Below, in pieces: positions 1 to 7,854 of a stretch of DNA of 64,000 bases (positions within the stretch are counted from its first letter, which is position 1; each line of letters begins with the position of its first letter). The DNA comes from Rhodospirillales bacterium (GTDB taxonomy: Bacteria; Pseudomonadota; Alphaproteobacteria; Kiloniellales; JACOMY01). The notes below the pieces were generated by a model that did not search any database, was not told the DNA's origin, and worked only from the letters and a program-made list of their open reading frames with translations. The translations under genes were made by a program, and so were the position numbers. Where the stretch lies: the NCBI GenBank assembly GCA_014324045.1, contig JACOMY010000025.1, positions 58,618 to 122,617 on the forward strand. Direction: 5' to 3'.

Positions 1-113
1 GGCGCGCCGAACATCCGGCCCATCGACGCAAGACCGGTTCGAAGCGTGAGCGCATGGCGGTGTCAGGTCGGTGAGACACTCTACCCTAGAGTTAGCAAAA
101 CAGACGAGTGTAG

Positions 114-833
114 ATGCGACAAAGCAATAACGGTCGCCGCAACCTCGGTGGACGCCCGAGCCGTAGGCCAGCACCGCTTAAGTCTCAGACTTTCTATAGC
201 AACGGGCCCGAGGTCCGCATTCGCGGAAACGCCCATCAAGTGCTGGAGAAGTATACCGGTCTGGCCCGCGACGCCCAGTCCAGCGGTGATCGCGTTCTGG
301 CCGAGAGCTATTATCAGTACGCCGAACACTATTACCGAATCGTGCACGAATCGACCGATCCCGATTCACCAGGTAGTCTGCGGAGCAGCCAGCACCAGCA
401 GCGCAACAAAGAGCAGGCGGGCGAGCGGGAAGGACAGCTTCGAAACGGCGACGAAGAGGTTGCGCCGGCTCCCGCGTCCATACCGCGTTCCTCGCGCAGT
501 CCCAGTAGCGCGTCGAAGTCCGAAGCACTGCCGGTAAGGGCAAGCTCAACGAAGTTGCCTCATGTCAACGGTGAAAGTGACGACCACCGCGAAGGTCTGG
601 AGCGAGCCTTGGGCGCCGTTCCGTCGGGCCTAGCTGTGGAGACCGAAGGCGAAGCAAAGACAGGGAACCAAGAGAATCCGGCGAAGAACAACGGTCAGCG
701 CAGCTCCAGCTATAGCTCATACTACCGCCGTTCGCCGCGGTCCGAGAGCAAGGACAAGGAGAGCAGCCCGCAGCGGCGCCAGTTCCCACTGCCAATCGAT
801 CCGCCAGAGCAACCCGAAGGCGGGGAGAGCTAG
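114..833 (+). CDS. DUF4167 domain protein
   Basis: 239-residue protein. Residues about 1-80 match the DUF4167 family: a basic, Arg/Asn-rich start (MRQSNNGRR), then a segment with SNGPEVRIRG and, further on, LARDAQSSGDRVLAESY and AEHYYRI. The remaining 160 residues are low complexity, rich in Ser, Arg, Glu and Pro, and probably disordered. The family is known from Alphaproteobacteria, often downstream of prmC; its function is not established, although the basic N-terminus suggests nucleic-acid binding (inference). The 113 bases before the start show no identifiable gene; they may hold the tail of an upstream gene. The start codon has only a weak ribosome binding site. Confidence 0.85.
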   Translation: MRQSNNGRRNLGGRPSRRPAPLKSQTFYSNGPEVRIRGNAHQVLEKYTGLARDAQSSGDRVLAESYYQYAEHYYRIVHESTDPDSPGSLRSSQHQQRNKEQAGEREGQLRNGDEEVAPAPASIPRSSRSPSSASKSEALPVRASSTKLPHVNGESDDHREGLERALGAVPSGLAVETEGEAKTGNQENPAKNNGQRSSSYSSYYRRSPRSESKDKESSPQRRQFPLPIDPPEQPEGGES

Positions 834-968
834 TGCTGGGTGCTGGGACTTCCGACCTGGCACCGCTCACCCTAACAGTTCATCGACGGAGCAAGCGCGC
901 AGGAAGGCTGGCGGCAGGCCGTGGCGCTGGTGGGTTTGGATGGGTTGCCGCAGCACGGAGACCGGAGC

Positions 969-2612
969 ATGCAAGTCATACCCCCAGAAGCCAGCGACCT
1001 GCCGGACTATCAGCCGCTCTTTCCTCTAGGCGATGACCCCACACCCTATCGCAGCCTCGGCAGCGAGGGGGTTTCGCTCGCCGATTTCGGCGATCAGCAG
1101 ATCCTGCGCGTGGCGCCGTCGGCTCTAAAGCGGCTGGCAGAGGCTGCTTTCATAGACATCAACCACTTGCTGCGCCCGGGGCATCTCGGGCAGCTGCGCA
1201 AGATTCTGGACGATCCCGAGGCCTCTGCGAACGACCGCTTCGTGGCCTTCGATCTCTTGAAGAACGCCAATATTGCCGCCGGCGGTGTCTTGCCCATGTG
1301 CCAGGACACCGGCACCGCGATCGTGATGGCCAAGCGCGGGCGTTTGGTCTTCACCGACGGTCGGGACGAGGCAGCGCTTTCGGCCGGCATCGCCGACGCC
1401 TACTTCAAGCGCAATCTGCGCTACAGCCAAGTGGCGCCGCTGTCCATGTTCGAGGAGAAGAACACCCGCACCAACCTGCCGGCACAGATCGACATCTATG
1501 CCGAGGGTGAGGAGGCCTATAAGTTTCTTTTCGTCGCCAAGGGCGGCGGTTCGGCCAACAAGACCTTCCTCTTTCAGGCCACGCCTTCGGTGCTGAATCG
1601 CGATCGTCTATTGCCTTATCTGGAGGAGCGGATCCGTAGCCTGGGCACGGCGGCCTGCCCGCCCTATCATCTGGCCGTGGTGATAGGCGGCACCTCGGCC
1701 GAACTGAATTTGAAGACGGTGAAGCTCGCCAGCTGCCGCTATCTCGATCAATTGCCGACCGAGGGCTCGGACGGTGGCCACGCCTTCCGCGACCTGGAGA
1801 TGGAGCAGACCATCCATAGCCTGGCGCAGGGCCTTGGCATCGGCGCGCAGTTCGGCGGCAAGTATTTCTGTCATGACGTGCGCGTCATCCGACTGCCGCG
1901 CCACGGTGCCAGCCTGCCCATCGGTATCGGCGTCTCCTGCTCGGCCGACCGCCAGGCCCTTGGCAAGATAACCCGCGACGGTGTCTTCTTGGAGCAACTG
2001 GAGACCAACCCGGCGCAGTTCTTGCCGGAGGTTGAGGATATCGGTCTGGGCGGGGAGGTAGTCTCGATCGACCTCACTCGCCCGATGGTGGAGATCCTGG
2101 AGAACTTGAGCCGTTATCCGATCAAGACGCGGCTCTCGCTCACCGGACCCATGATCGTCGCGCGCGACGCGGCGCATGCCAAGCTGCGGACCTGCCTAGA
2201 AGCCGGGGAGCCGCTGCCGGACTACTTCAAGAACCACCCCATCTACTATGCCGGCCCGGCCAAGACGCCGAAGGGCCATGCCTCCGGCTCCTTCGGGCCG
2301 ACCACGGCCGGTCGCATGGATTCCTTCGTCGAGCAGTTCCAGGCCGCCGGCGGCTCCATGGTGATGCTGGCCAAGGGCAACCGCAGCCCGGCGGTCCGCG
2401 AGGCTTGCGGCAAGCACGGCGGCTTCTATCTCGGTTCGATCGGCGGCCCGGCGGCACGCCTGGCGCAGGACTGCATCAGGAAGGTGGAATGCTTGGCCTA
2501 TCCCGAGCTGGGAATGGAGGCAATCTGGCGGATTGAGGTGGAAAACTTCCCTGCCTTCATCGTGATAGACGACAAGGGAAATGATTTCTTTAAGGAACTC
2601 AAGGTCGTTTGA
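969..2612 (+). CDS. Class I fumarate hydratase (iron-sulfur)
   Basis: About 547 residues, the usual length of the FumA/FumB class. It catalyses reversible hydration of fumarate to malate in the cytoplasmic TCA cycle, using an oxygen-sensitive [4Fe-4S] cluster. Cluster-region motifs are visible: MCQDTGTA early, then [18 protein letters not shown] and GVSCSADR in the middle. The C-terminal beta domain carries [15 protein letters not shown] and the GPTTAGRMD block. An in-frame GTG at 921 is possible, but ATG 969 is preferred because GGAG lies just upstream and it gives the family N-terminus. No class II FumC is seen here. It stands alone; 292 bases without a recognisable gene separate it from the convergent lipoprotein operon. 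Confidence 0.93.
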   Translation: MQVIPPEASDLPDYQPLFPLGDDPTPYRSLGSEGVSLADFGDQQILRVAPSALKRLAEAAFIDINHLLRPGHLGQLRKILDDPEASANDRFVAFDLLKNANIAAGGVLPMCQDTGTAIVMAKRGRLVFTDGRDEAALSAGIADAYFKRNLRYSQVAPLSMFEEKNTRTNLPAQIDIYAEGEEAYKFLFVAKGGGSANKTFLFQATPSVLNRDRLLPYLEERIRSLGTAACPPYHLAVVIGGTSAELNLKTVKLASCRYLDQLPTEGSDGGHAFRDLEMEQTIHSLAQGLGIGAQFGGKYFCHDVRVIRLPRHGASLPIGIGVSCSADRQALGKITRDGVFLEQLETNPAQFLPEVEDIGLGGEVVSIDLTRPMVEILENLSRYPIKTRLSLTGPMIVARDAAHAKLRTCLEAGEPLPDYFKNHPIYYAGPAKTPKGHASGSFGPTTAGRMDSFVEQFQAAGGSMVMLAKGNRSPAVREACGKHGGFYLGSIGGPAARLAQDCIRKVECLAYPELGMEAIWRIEVENFPAFIVIDDKGNDFFKELKVV

Positions 2613-2904
2613 TCTGGGCACTCTTCTAGTGGGAATGGGTGGCGGCGATGGCCAATAGCGGGTCATCTTGAAGGGAGGCTGCCGCGTTCGCTGGGACCAT
2701 AGAGCGCCACAGCAGGGCGGTGCAGAGCGCCCTCTAACAGCCTGGTGACGCTGTCATCCTTATACTGCCGGACGAGGCACAGGCTCTCTCGCAGATGTTG
2801 CCGAGTGCGATCTTGAGGACGAGCAGTTCCTGTTTGGGTAGACCGATGGACGGATAAGTGCGGACTTCTTGACGGAATGGGAACAGTGCGTAACTTGCCT
2901 GCGC

Positions 2905-3438
2905 CTACTCCACCACATCGATCTCGTTGAGATAGAGTTCGATTGCCTGACGGCGGCGCTCGACCTCAAGCGTGAGCGCCTCGATTTCGGCGCGGGTCAC
3001 GCTCCCATCCTGGCCGATGTCGTTGAGTTGCCGCTGTACGTCAGCCAGTTGTGCCTTGAGAGCGTCGAGGCGGGCCTGATCTTCTTGGGTGCGGCCACGC
3101 TGTCTGTTAAGGCGGCGCTGCAGCGAAGCTAGGTTCCGGTCGATCCCGGCCACGCGGGCTTCCCACAAAGCGCGGTCGGCCGCCAGTCGGTCGGCCTCGA
3201 TCAGTAGCGCGCGGGTTTCTTCCTGGGTCAACCGATAGGCCGCAACCTTGGCATCGGCTTCGGCCTGCAAGCTGTCGATGCGGCGCTGCGATGTACCGAA
3301 GATCTGGCAGGCGCCGGCGGTAAGGACGCTGTCAACCTGGGTCGGGTTGCAGTCGGCCGTTGGGGGGGCGCAGGCGGCGACGGCAAGCGTCAGAACGAGG
3401 CTGAAGCCGCCGCATGCAGGAGCGTTGCGCAAGATCAC
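2905..3438 (-). CDS. Coiled-coil lipoprotein, last gene of srf-like operon
   Basis: 177 residues. The N-terminus is a lipoprotein signal ending in LAVAAC; residue +2 after the Cys is Ala, which predicts outer-membrane sorting. Three further Cys lie in the first 50 residues. From about residue 50 to the end the sequence is Glu/Arg/Leu/Ala rich with heptad spacing (RIDSLQAEADAK, NLASLQRRLNRQ, LDALKAQLADVQRQL), predicting a long alpha-helical coiled coil. The start overlaps the stop of the preceding gene as ATGA (3435-3438), so the two are translationally coupled. No family recognised. A periplasm-facing structural or scaffold role within the operon is inference. Confidence 0.7.
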   Translation of the reverse strand: MILRNAPACGGFSLVLTLAVAACAPPTADCNPTQVDSVLTAGACQIFGTSQRRIDSLQAEADAKVAAYRLTQEETRALLIEADRLAADRALWEARVAGIDRNLASLQRRLNRQRGRTQEDQARLDALKAQLADVQRQLNDIGQDGSVTRAEIEALTLEVERRRQAIELYLNEIDVVE

Positions 3439-4181
3439 GACAGCAGCCCCTCTGCCCGCTCGATCTCGATTTCCAAGGCTGTCATCTGCCGGTTCAGGAT
3501 GTTGCGTTCTGCCAGCAAGGCATTGCGCTGCTGCAAGAGGTCCTTATAACTGGGGTTGTTCCGGTCGCGGGCATCTTGGATGTTCTCATCCATGGTTCCG
3601 AGCTGTTTCTCGATGCCGTCGATTGCGCGCACGATCTGGCTGCGGTCGTAGCGGGCCTCGTCTACGGCCTGCTCCAACTGGCGCTCGCTTACTTGCTTAG
3701 TCTTGTAGCCTTCCCCCAACCGGACGATGGTCTGACGATGGTCGGCGACGATGCTCTCGGCGTCTTTGCGGGCCTTGCGGGCCTTTACCAACTCGATGTC
3801 GGCGGCTTCCGACATGGCCATCAGCCGCTGCTCTTCACTGGCATAGTCGCGTTGATTGGCGGCGATCAGATAGCCGCCCCCGGCGCCCAGCAAGGCCCCG
3901 CCGGCGGCGCCGGCCGCCGCGCCGGCCGCGCAGCCCGCCCCCCTGTTGGAGGAGATCAGAGCGCCGACCACGCAGCCCAAGACGGCACCGGCCGCTAATC
4001 CCAAGACGGCGCCTTCTTCGGGGAAGGCGTCGGCGTAGTCGTAAAGCCCGCTCTGCTCGGCCGATGGATTGCTCGGCCGCCGGGCCGAGGTGGTACAAGC
4101 GCACAGCAGAAGGGCCGCAATCAGAACGATGGCGGTTGCTCGTACGCCGTTGGCTTTGCGATCTTCTAGCGAAACGGACAT
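3435..4181 (-). CDS. Lipoprotein with glycine-zipper segment and coiled coil
   Basis: About 248 residues. Start taken at 4181 because GGGAGGAG precedes it; an ATG at 4202 is possible. The signal ends in LLLCAC, an acceptable but unusual lipobox with a Cys at -2; +2 is Thr, so outer-membrane sorting is expected. Residues about 60-110 are an Ala/Gly-rich stretch of the glycine-zipper type (GAVLGLAAGAVLGCVVGAL, GAAAGAAGGALLGAGGG), able to insert in or pack against a membrane. The C-terminal half is a charged coiled coil (MSEAADIELVKARKARKDAE). A 157-base gap separates it from the upstream SUMF1 gene, so a separate promoter is possible. Resembles other glycine-zipper lipoproteins; function unknown. 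Confidence 0.7.
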   Translation of the reverse strand: MSVSLEDRKANGVRATAIVLIAALLLCACTTSARRPSNPSAEQSGLYDYADAFPEEGAVLGLAAGAVLGCVVGALISSNRGAGCAAGAAAGAAGGALLGAGGGYLIAANQRDYASEEQRLMAMSEAADIELVKARKARKDAESIVADHRQTIVRLGEGYKTKQVSERQLEQAVDEARYDRSQIVRAIDGIEKQLGTMDENIQDARDRNNPSYKDLLQQRNALLAERNILNRQMTALEIEIERAEGLLS

Positions 4182-4338
4182 GGAATCTCCTCCCATTTTC
4201 ATCCCCGCCAGCTTAGCGCTTTGTTGCCGCTTAGCTCCAGTGCATCACGCCACCGTAGTAGGAATTTACTATTTTGAAGAGTATACGCGACCGCTCAGAA
4301 GCGTTTACACGGCCGCGCACTACATCTGCTGTGCCGTG

Positions 4339-5877
4339 TTACCGCAGTTCTGTGACGGCCTTGAGAATCGCGCGGTTGGACCGTCGGGGAGCCTTGCGCT
4401 GTTCGGCGATCAGGGCGACGAAGCCGCGCGCGAAGGCAACGAACCCACCGCTGTCGTAGGCGGCATACTGCTGCACGACAACCTCAAGCTGGCTCTCCAA
4501 GAGGGCCTGGCTGTAGTCGCGCTCCACCTGGCCCATCAGATCGAGCAGACTGCTGCTGCCGATGTCGGCGATCAGTTCGCTGCGGGCCACCCGGCCGCCG
4601 TCGATCCGCTCGGCACAGTCCGCATCCTCGCCGCAGGCGGCCAGCGCCTGCGCCAGCCCGGTCGCGATGCGCAGGTCGCGGCGATAGGTGCGGATCATCT
4701 GGGCGCCGGCGACGATGGCCATGCGGGCGGAGCGTGCATCGACCGCATTGCGGCTCTGCATTTCCGTGACCAGTCCGGTCTCGATCCGAGCCAGGGCCGC
4801 GCGCTGGCGCGGGTCTTCCGCCGTCTCCCGCAGGATCGAGAGCAGAGCCAAGGGATCTTCCTCATTTTCCAGGCTGCGCAGGCGGCCGGCGTCCTGCCAG
4901 TCGTCGCGCAACGCTTCGATCCGCAGCACCGTGGTTTGGACCGGAGCAACCAGGGCCACGCGAAAGCCGGTCAGGGGGGCTCTTTGCGCCTTACCGCCGG
5001 TCACGTCGAAGAAGGGGTACTCCTGCCTGAGCCCGCTGCGAAGGGAGCCGCTGCGTGTGTTGCAGGAGCCCCCCTTGGCGACGAACCCGCCGACCTGCCC
5101 GTGCAAGCGCCCTTCGACGGTCATGCGGAAGGGGGTGAGCACCATCTCCTGCACATTGCCCAGCATATCGTGCAGGCCCAGCGGATTGGGCTTCTTCAAG
5201 CCCACCGGTTGGGTGCCGCCGCCGCAGGATTCCGCCGAGTCGTACCAAGCGTAGTTGCCAATACTGCCGCTGGGCATCGGAAAAAGCGGGTCGCGCCGTT
5301 GACTGTCGGTGACCGCCATGCCGCCGCGCACCGCATACTCCCACTCGGTCTCGGTAGGCAGGCGCAGGTAGGTCGGCTTGCCGTCCTCCTGCGGCAGGCT
5401 GGCGTGCGCATTCTCCAGCAGCCATTCCGACAGCCGCTGGGTGAAGATCACGGCGTCGAACCAGGAAATGTCTTCGCGCGGCAGGGTTCCAGCCATGCTG
5501 GGCTTGGGGCATTCCCCGTTCATGACGGCCGCGTACTGGTCTTCCGTGACCTCGTATTTGCCGAGGTAATATAGCCGTGCATCCGGGGCGGCATCGGCAG
5601 AGATGGAGCCGGCGATGTAGTCGGTGCGCGGATATTCGGAGAAGGGCTCGCCCCGATCTCCGCTGCCGGATTCGACGATGACGTCGTTCAGACGATTGGC
5701 GCCGCTCGGCACCGCGATCGGCCGCAACGCCATGCCGCTGCCGCAGGGCAGCGGTAGCATTAGATCGTCTTCAAGAACGGCCCTGTTCAAATACTTTGCA
5801 TCCCAGGCATCGTTCGTAACGGCAGGAGAGCAGAGGAGACAGGCGGTCAGAAGGGAGGGGAGCGTTTTCCTAAGCAC
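4339..5877 (-). CDS. Secreted SUMF1/FGE-like protein
   Basis: 512 residues with a short Sec signal (LPSLLTACLLCSPA). Residues about 100-320 match the formylglycine-generating enzyme sulfatase (SUMF1) fold: YYLGKYEVTEDQYAAVM, then LPTETEWEYAVRGG, GLHDMLGNVQEMV, FVAKGGSC and the closing LTGFRVAL. The two catalytic Cys of true FGE, spaced C-x4-C after the GGS motif, are not seen: only one Cys follows GGS. So sulfatase activation is unlikely and a binding role, as in many bacterial SUMF1 proteins, is more plausible (inference). The last 180 residues are helical and unrecognised. Its start overlaps the end of the permease gene by 8 bases. No sulfatase gene is in the window. Confidence 0.85.
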   Translation of the reverse strand: MLRKTLPSLLTACLLCSPAVTNDAWDAKYLNRAVLEDDLMLPLPCGSGMALRPIAVPSGANRLNDVIVESGSGDRGEPFSEYPRTDYIAGSISADAAPDARLYYLGKYEVTEDQYAAVMNGECPKPSMAGTLPREDISWFDAVIFTQRLSEWLLENAHASLPQEDGKPTYLRLPTETEWEYAVRGGMAVTDSQRRDPLFPMPSGSIGNYAWYDSAESCGGGTQPVGLKKPNPLGLHDMLGNVQEMVLTPFRMTVEGRLHGQVGGFVAKGGSCNTRSGSLRSGLRQEYPFFDVTGGKAQRAPLTGFRVALVAPVQTTVLRIEALRDDWQDAGRLRSLENEEDPLALLSILRETAEDPRQRAALARIETGLVTEMQSRNAVDARSARMAIVAGAQMIRTYRRDLRIATGLAQALAACGEDADCAERIDGGRVARSELIADIGSSSLLDLMGQVERDYSQALLESQLEVVVQQYAAYDSGGFVAFARGFVALIAEQRKAPRRSNRAILKAVTELR

Positions 5878-7132
5878 TGCGCAGTCCCTCGGCGGGATCG
5901 ATCGTCAGAATACGGCGTCCAGCGGCGGCGGCCGCCGCCAGGGCGACCGTAAGGCTCGCGGCGCCTGCTAGGAGGAAATGATAGAGGCTGAGGCGGGCGA
6001 TGTCGCCTCCCGCATCGCGCCCCCCGGCCAGTTGCACGCCGAAGCCTTGCGCCAAGGACTGGGCGAAGTCCGGTCCCAAGCGCTCGTTCAGCAGAGTGGC
6101 GGCGGCCAGGTAGAGCAGACCGGCACCGAGCCAGCCGCCGGCGGCGATGCTCAAGGCCTGCGCAGTCGGAAAAGCCAGGCTGGCGCGTCGGGGCAGGCCT
6201 TGCAGGCGCAGCAACGACAGCGCGGCCCGCTTGCGCGAGACATTGGCCCAGAGGCTGGCACTGAAGGAGAGCAGATAGCCCGAGGCTGCCACCGTAGCGA
6301 TGGTGGTGAAGACCAGATCCAGGGTGAAGGCTAGGCGGGCCAAGGCGTCGATACGATTCACCTGGGTGCGCAGGTTCATACCCTGCGCACTGAGCCAGCG
6401 GGCGAGCGGGCGCACCGAGGCTAAGTCGGCGGCGAAGATCCGGAAGGTTGGGATGATGGGATTGTCCAGCCTGCGGCCGGTTTCACCCAGGCGCGGCACC
6501 AAGTAGCCTTCGCTCCAGCGGTCGACGGCCATCAGGGTTTCCGGGTTCAACAAGGCGCCAGAGACCGGCCAAGCATCCGCCCCCAAGACTCGGATCGCTT
6601 TCAGCGGCAGGATCGCCGTTTCGCCTTGATTCCGCTCGGCGACGATCAACACATCGGACCCTGCCGTTGCGCCGAGATTACGCGCCAGAGCGGCGGAGAG
6701 AACGGTCTCGTCGGCGGCCGGCGGCCGGTCTCCCGGCCCCAACAGGGGGTCGCCGGGGCCGGAGCCCATGATGGCGCCGTTCACCGCCTTCGTGCCGCGT
6801 TGGCCGGCAAGGGCGAAGAAGGTGTCGGCGTTGATGGTGTGCGGATGCGGGGCAACGAAGCCCACACGGGGATCTTGCCTTAAGGCGTCAAGCAGAGATG
6901 GGGGATAGCTGCCGACCCCGCGAATCAGGATCTGGCGGACGGCTGCGTCTGTCTCTAGGTCGTCGGTGAAGGCCTGTAACACGCCGCTCTTGAGGCCGAA
7001 GAGGATCAGCAGCGGCGCCAGCACCGCGGTCAGCGTCAGGACTTGGCAAGCCAGCTGTGTCTGCTCCCGGCCCAGGTCCTGGAGCGCTAGGCGTGCGGCG
7101 ATGCGATAGGGGTGGACTAGCCCCGGACGCAT
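5870..7132 (-). CDS. FtsX/MacB-type ABC permease
   Basis: 420 residues. One membrane helix near residues 27-48 (VLTLTAVLAPLLILFGL), then a periplasmic domain of about 220 residues, then three C-terminal helices (FTTIATVAASGYLLSFSASL, ALSIAAGGWLGAGLLYLAAA and FLLAGAASLTVALAAAAAAG). This is the 1+3 layout of FtsX/MacB/LolC permeases, which move or extract substrates using force transmitted across the inner membrane rather than by a channel. The last residues (TIDPAEGLRSA) match the usual MacB/FtsX ending. It overlaps the ATPase gene by 16 bases and the SUMF1 gene by 8, so it is the natural partner of the ATPase. Substrate unknown; a lipoprotein or a periplasmic signal is possible. Confidence 0.85.
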   Translation of the reverse strand: MRPGLVHPYRIAARLALQDLGREQTQLACQVLTLTAVLAPLLILFGLKSGVLQAFTDDLETDAAVRQILIRGVGSYPPSLLDALRQDPRVGFVAPHPHTINADTFFALAGQRGTKAVNGAIMGSGPGDPLLGPGDRPPAADETVLSAALARNLGATAGSDVLIVAERNQGETAILPLKAIRVLGADAWPVSGALLNPETLMAVDRWSEGYLVPRLGETGRRLDNPIIPTFRIFAADLASVRPLARWLSAQGMNLRTQVNRIDALARLAFTLDLVFTTIATVAASGYLLSFSASLWANVSRKRAALSLLRLQGLPRRASLAFPTAQALSIAAGGWLGAGLLYLAAATLLNERLGPDFAQSLAQGFGVQLAGGRDAGGDIARLSLYHFLLAGAASLTVALAAAAAAGRRILTIDPAEGLRSA

Positions 7133-7854
7133 TGAAAGCGGGTCCTCTGATGGCGGCCCTCCAGGCTCACCTCGGCCTCGACCAGGCGGAAGCCGAAGCG
7201 CTCGGCCAGGATTGGGTCGTGGGTGGCGATTACCAGGCTGGTGCCCCAGGCTTCGGCCCGCTCCACCAGTTGGCCCATGACCTGCTGGGCGGTGCCCAGG
7301 TCCAAGGCGCCGGTCGGCTCGTCTGCGAGGATCAGGGCTGGGCGGTGGATCAAGGCCCGCGCGATGGCAACGCGCTGCCGCTCGCCCACGGACAGGCGGT
7401 CTGGGTAGACCTTGAGATAGCGCGCGATGCCCAGTGCCTCGGCCAAGGGTGCAATGTGCTCGGCGCCCTCGGCCCCGGCGAACTCCAACGAGAGGGCGAT
7501 GTTCTGTTCAGTGGTGAGAAAGTCCAGGAGACCACCCAGCTGTTGCACGTAGCCGAAGCAGCGCGCGCGGGCTGCCGCCAAAGCGACATCGTCGCCGAAG
7601 GCCCAAGCGGCGGCAAGATCACGGTGGCTCTCTTCTTCGGGATGACGGACGGCGAAGGCCTCAAGCCTGTCCGGCTTCAGGGTTGCGGCCAGCAGTTCGA
7701 TCAGGGTACTCTTGCCGCTGCCGCTGCGGCCGACCAGGGCGATTCGCTCGGCTTGGCCTAGCTGGAACAGCGGCACTTCCAGATCGAAGCGGCGTTCGCT
7801 GTCCTCACGGATCTTGGTGCCGCCCTTCAGTTCCAGCAGGTAGCCGGGTGTCAC
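7117..7854 (-). CDS. ABC transporter ATPase (LolD/MacB type)
   Basis: 245 residues, one nucleotide-binding domain. Walker A is GRSGSGKSTLIELL near residue 41, the signature is LSVGERQRVAIARAL (LSVGE instead of LSGGQ), Walker B is ALILADEPTGALD and the switch His is in VIATHDPILAER. The DEPTGALD motif is typical of the LolD/MacB/FtsE branch, which pairs with FtsX-like permeases; the next gene is one. The start overlaps the upstream vWA gene as ATGA (7851-7854), showing translational coupling inside the operon. Confidence 0.9.
   Translation of the reverse strand: MTPGYLLELKGGTKIREDSERRFDLEVPLFQLGQAERIALVGRSGSGKSTLIELLAATLKPDRLEAFAVRHPEEESHRDLAAAWAFGDDVALAAARARCFGYVQQLGGLLDFLTTEQNIALSLEFAGAEGAEHIAPLAEALGIARYLKVYPDRLSVGERQRVAIARALIHRPALILADEPTGALDLGTAQQVMGQLVERAEAWGTSLVIATHDPILAERFGFRLVEAEVSLEGRHQRTRFQCVRG

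Noticed and set aside
4069..5574. 501-residue plus-strand open frame over the SUMF1 gene
   Set aside because: Exactly antisense to a well-supported coding gene; the product has no domain and the composition of a GC-rich shadow.
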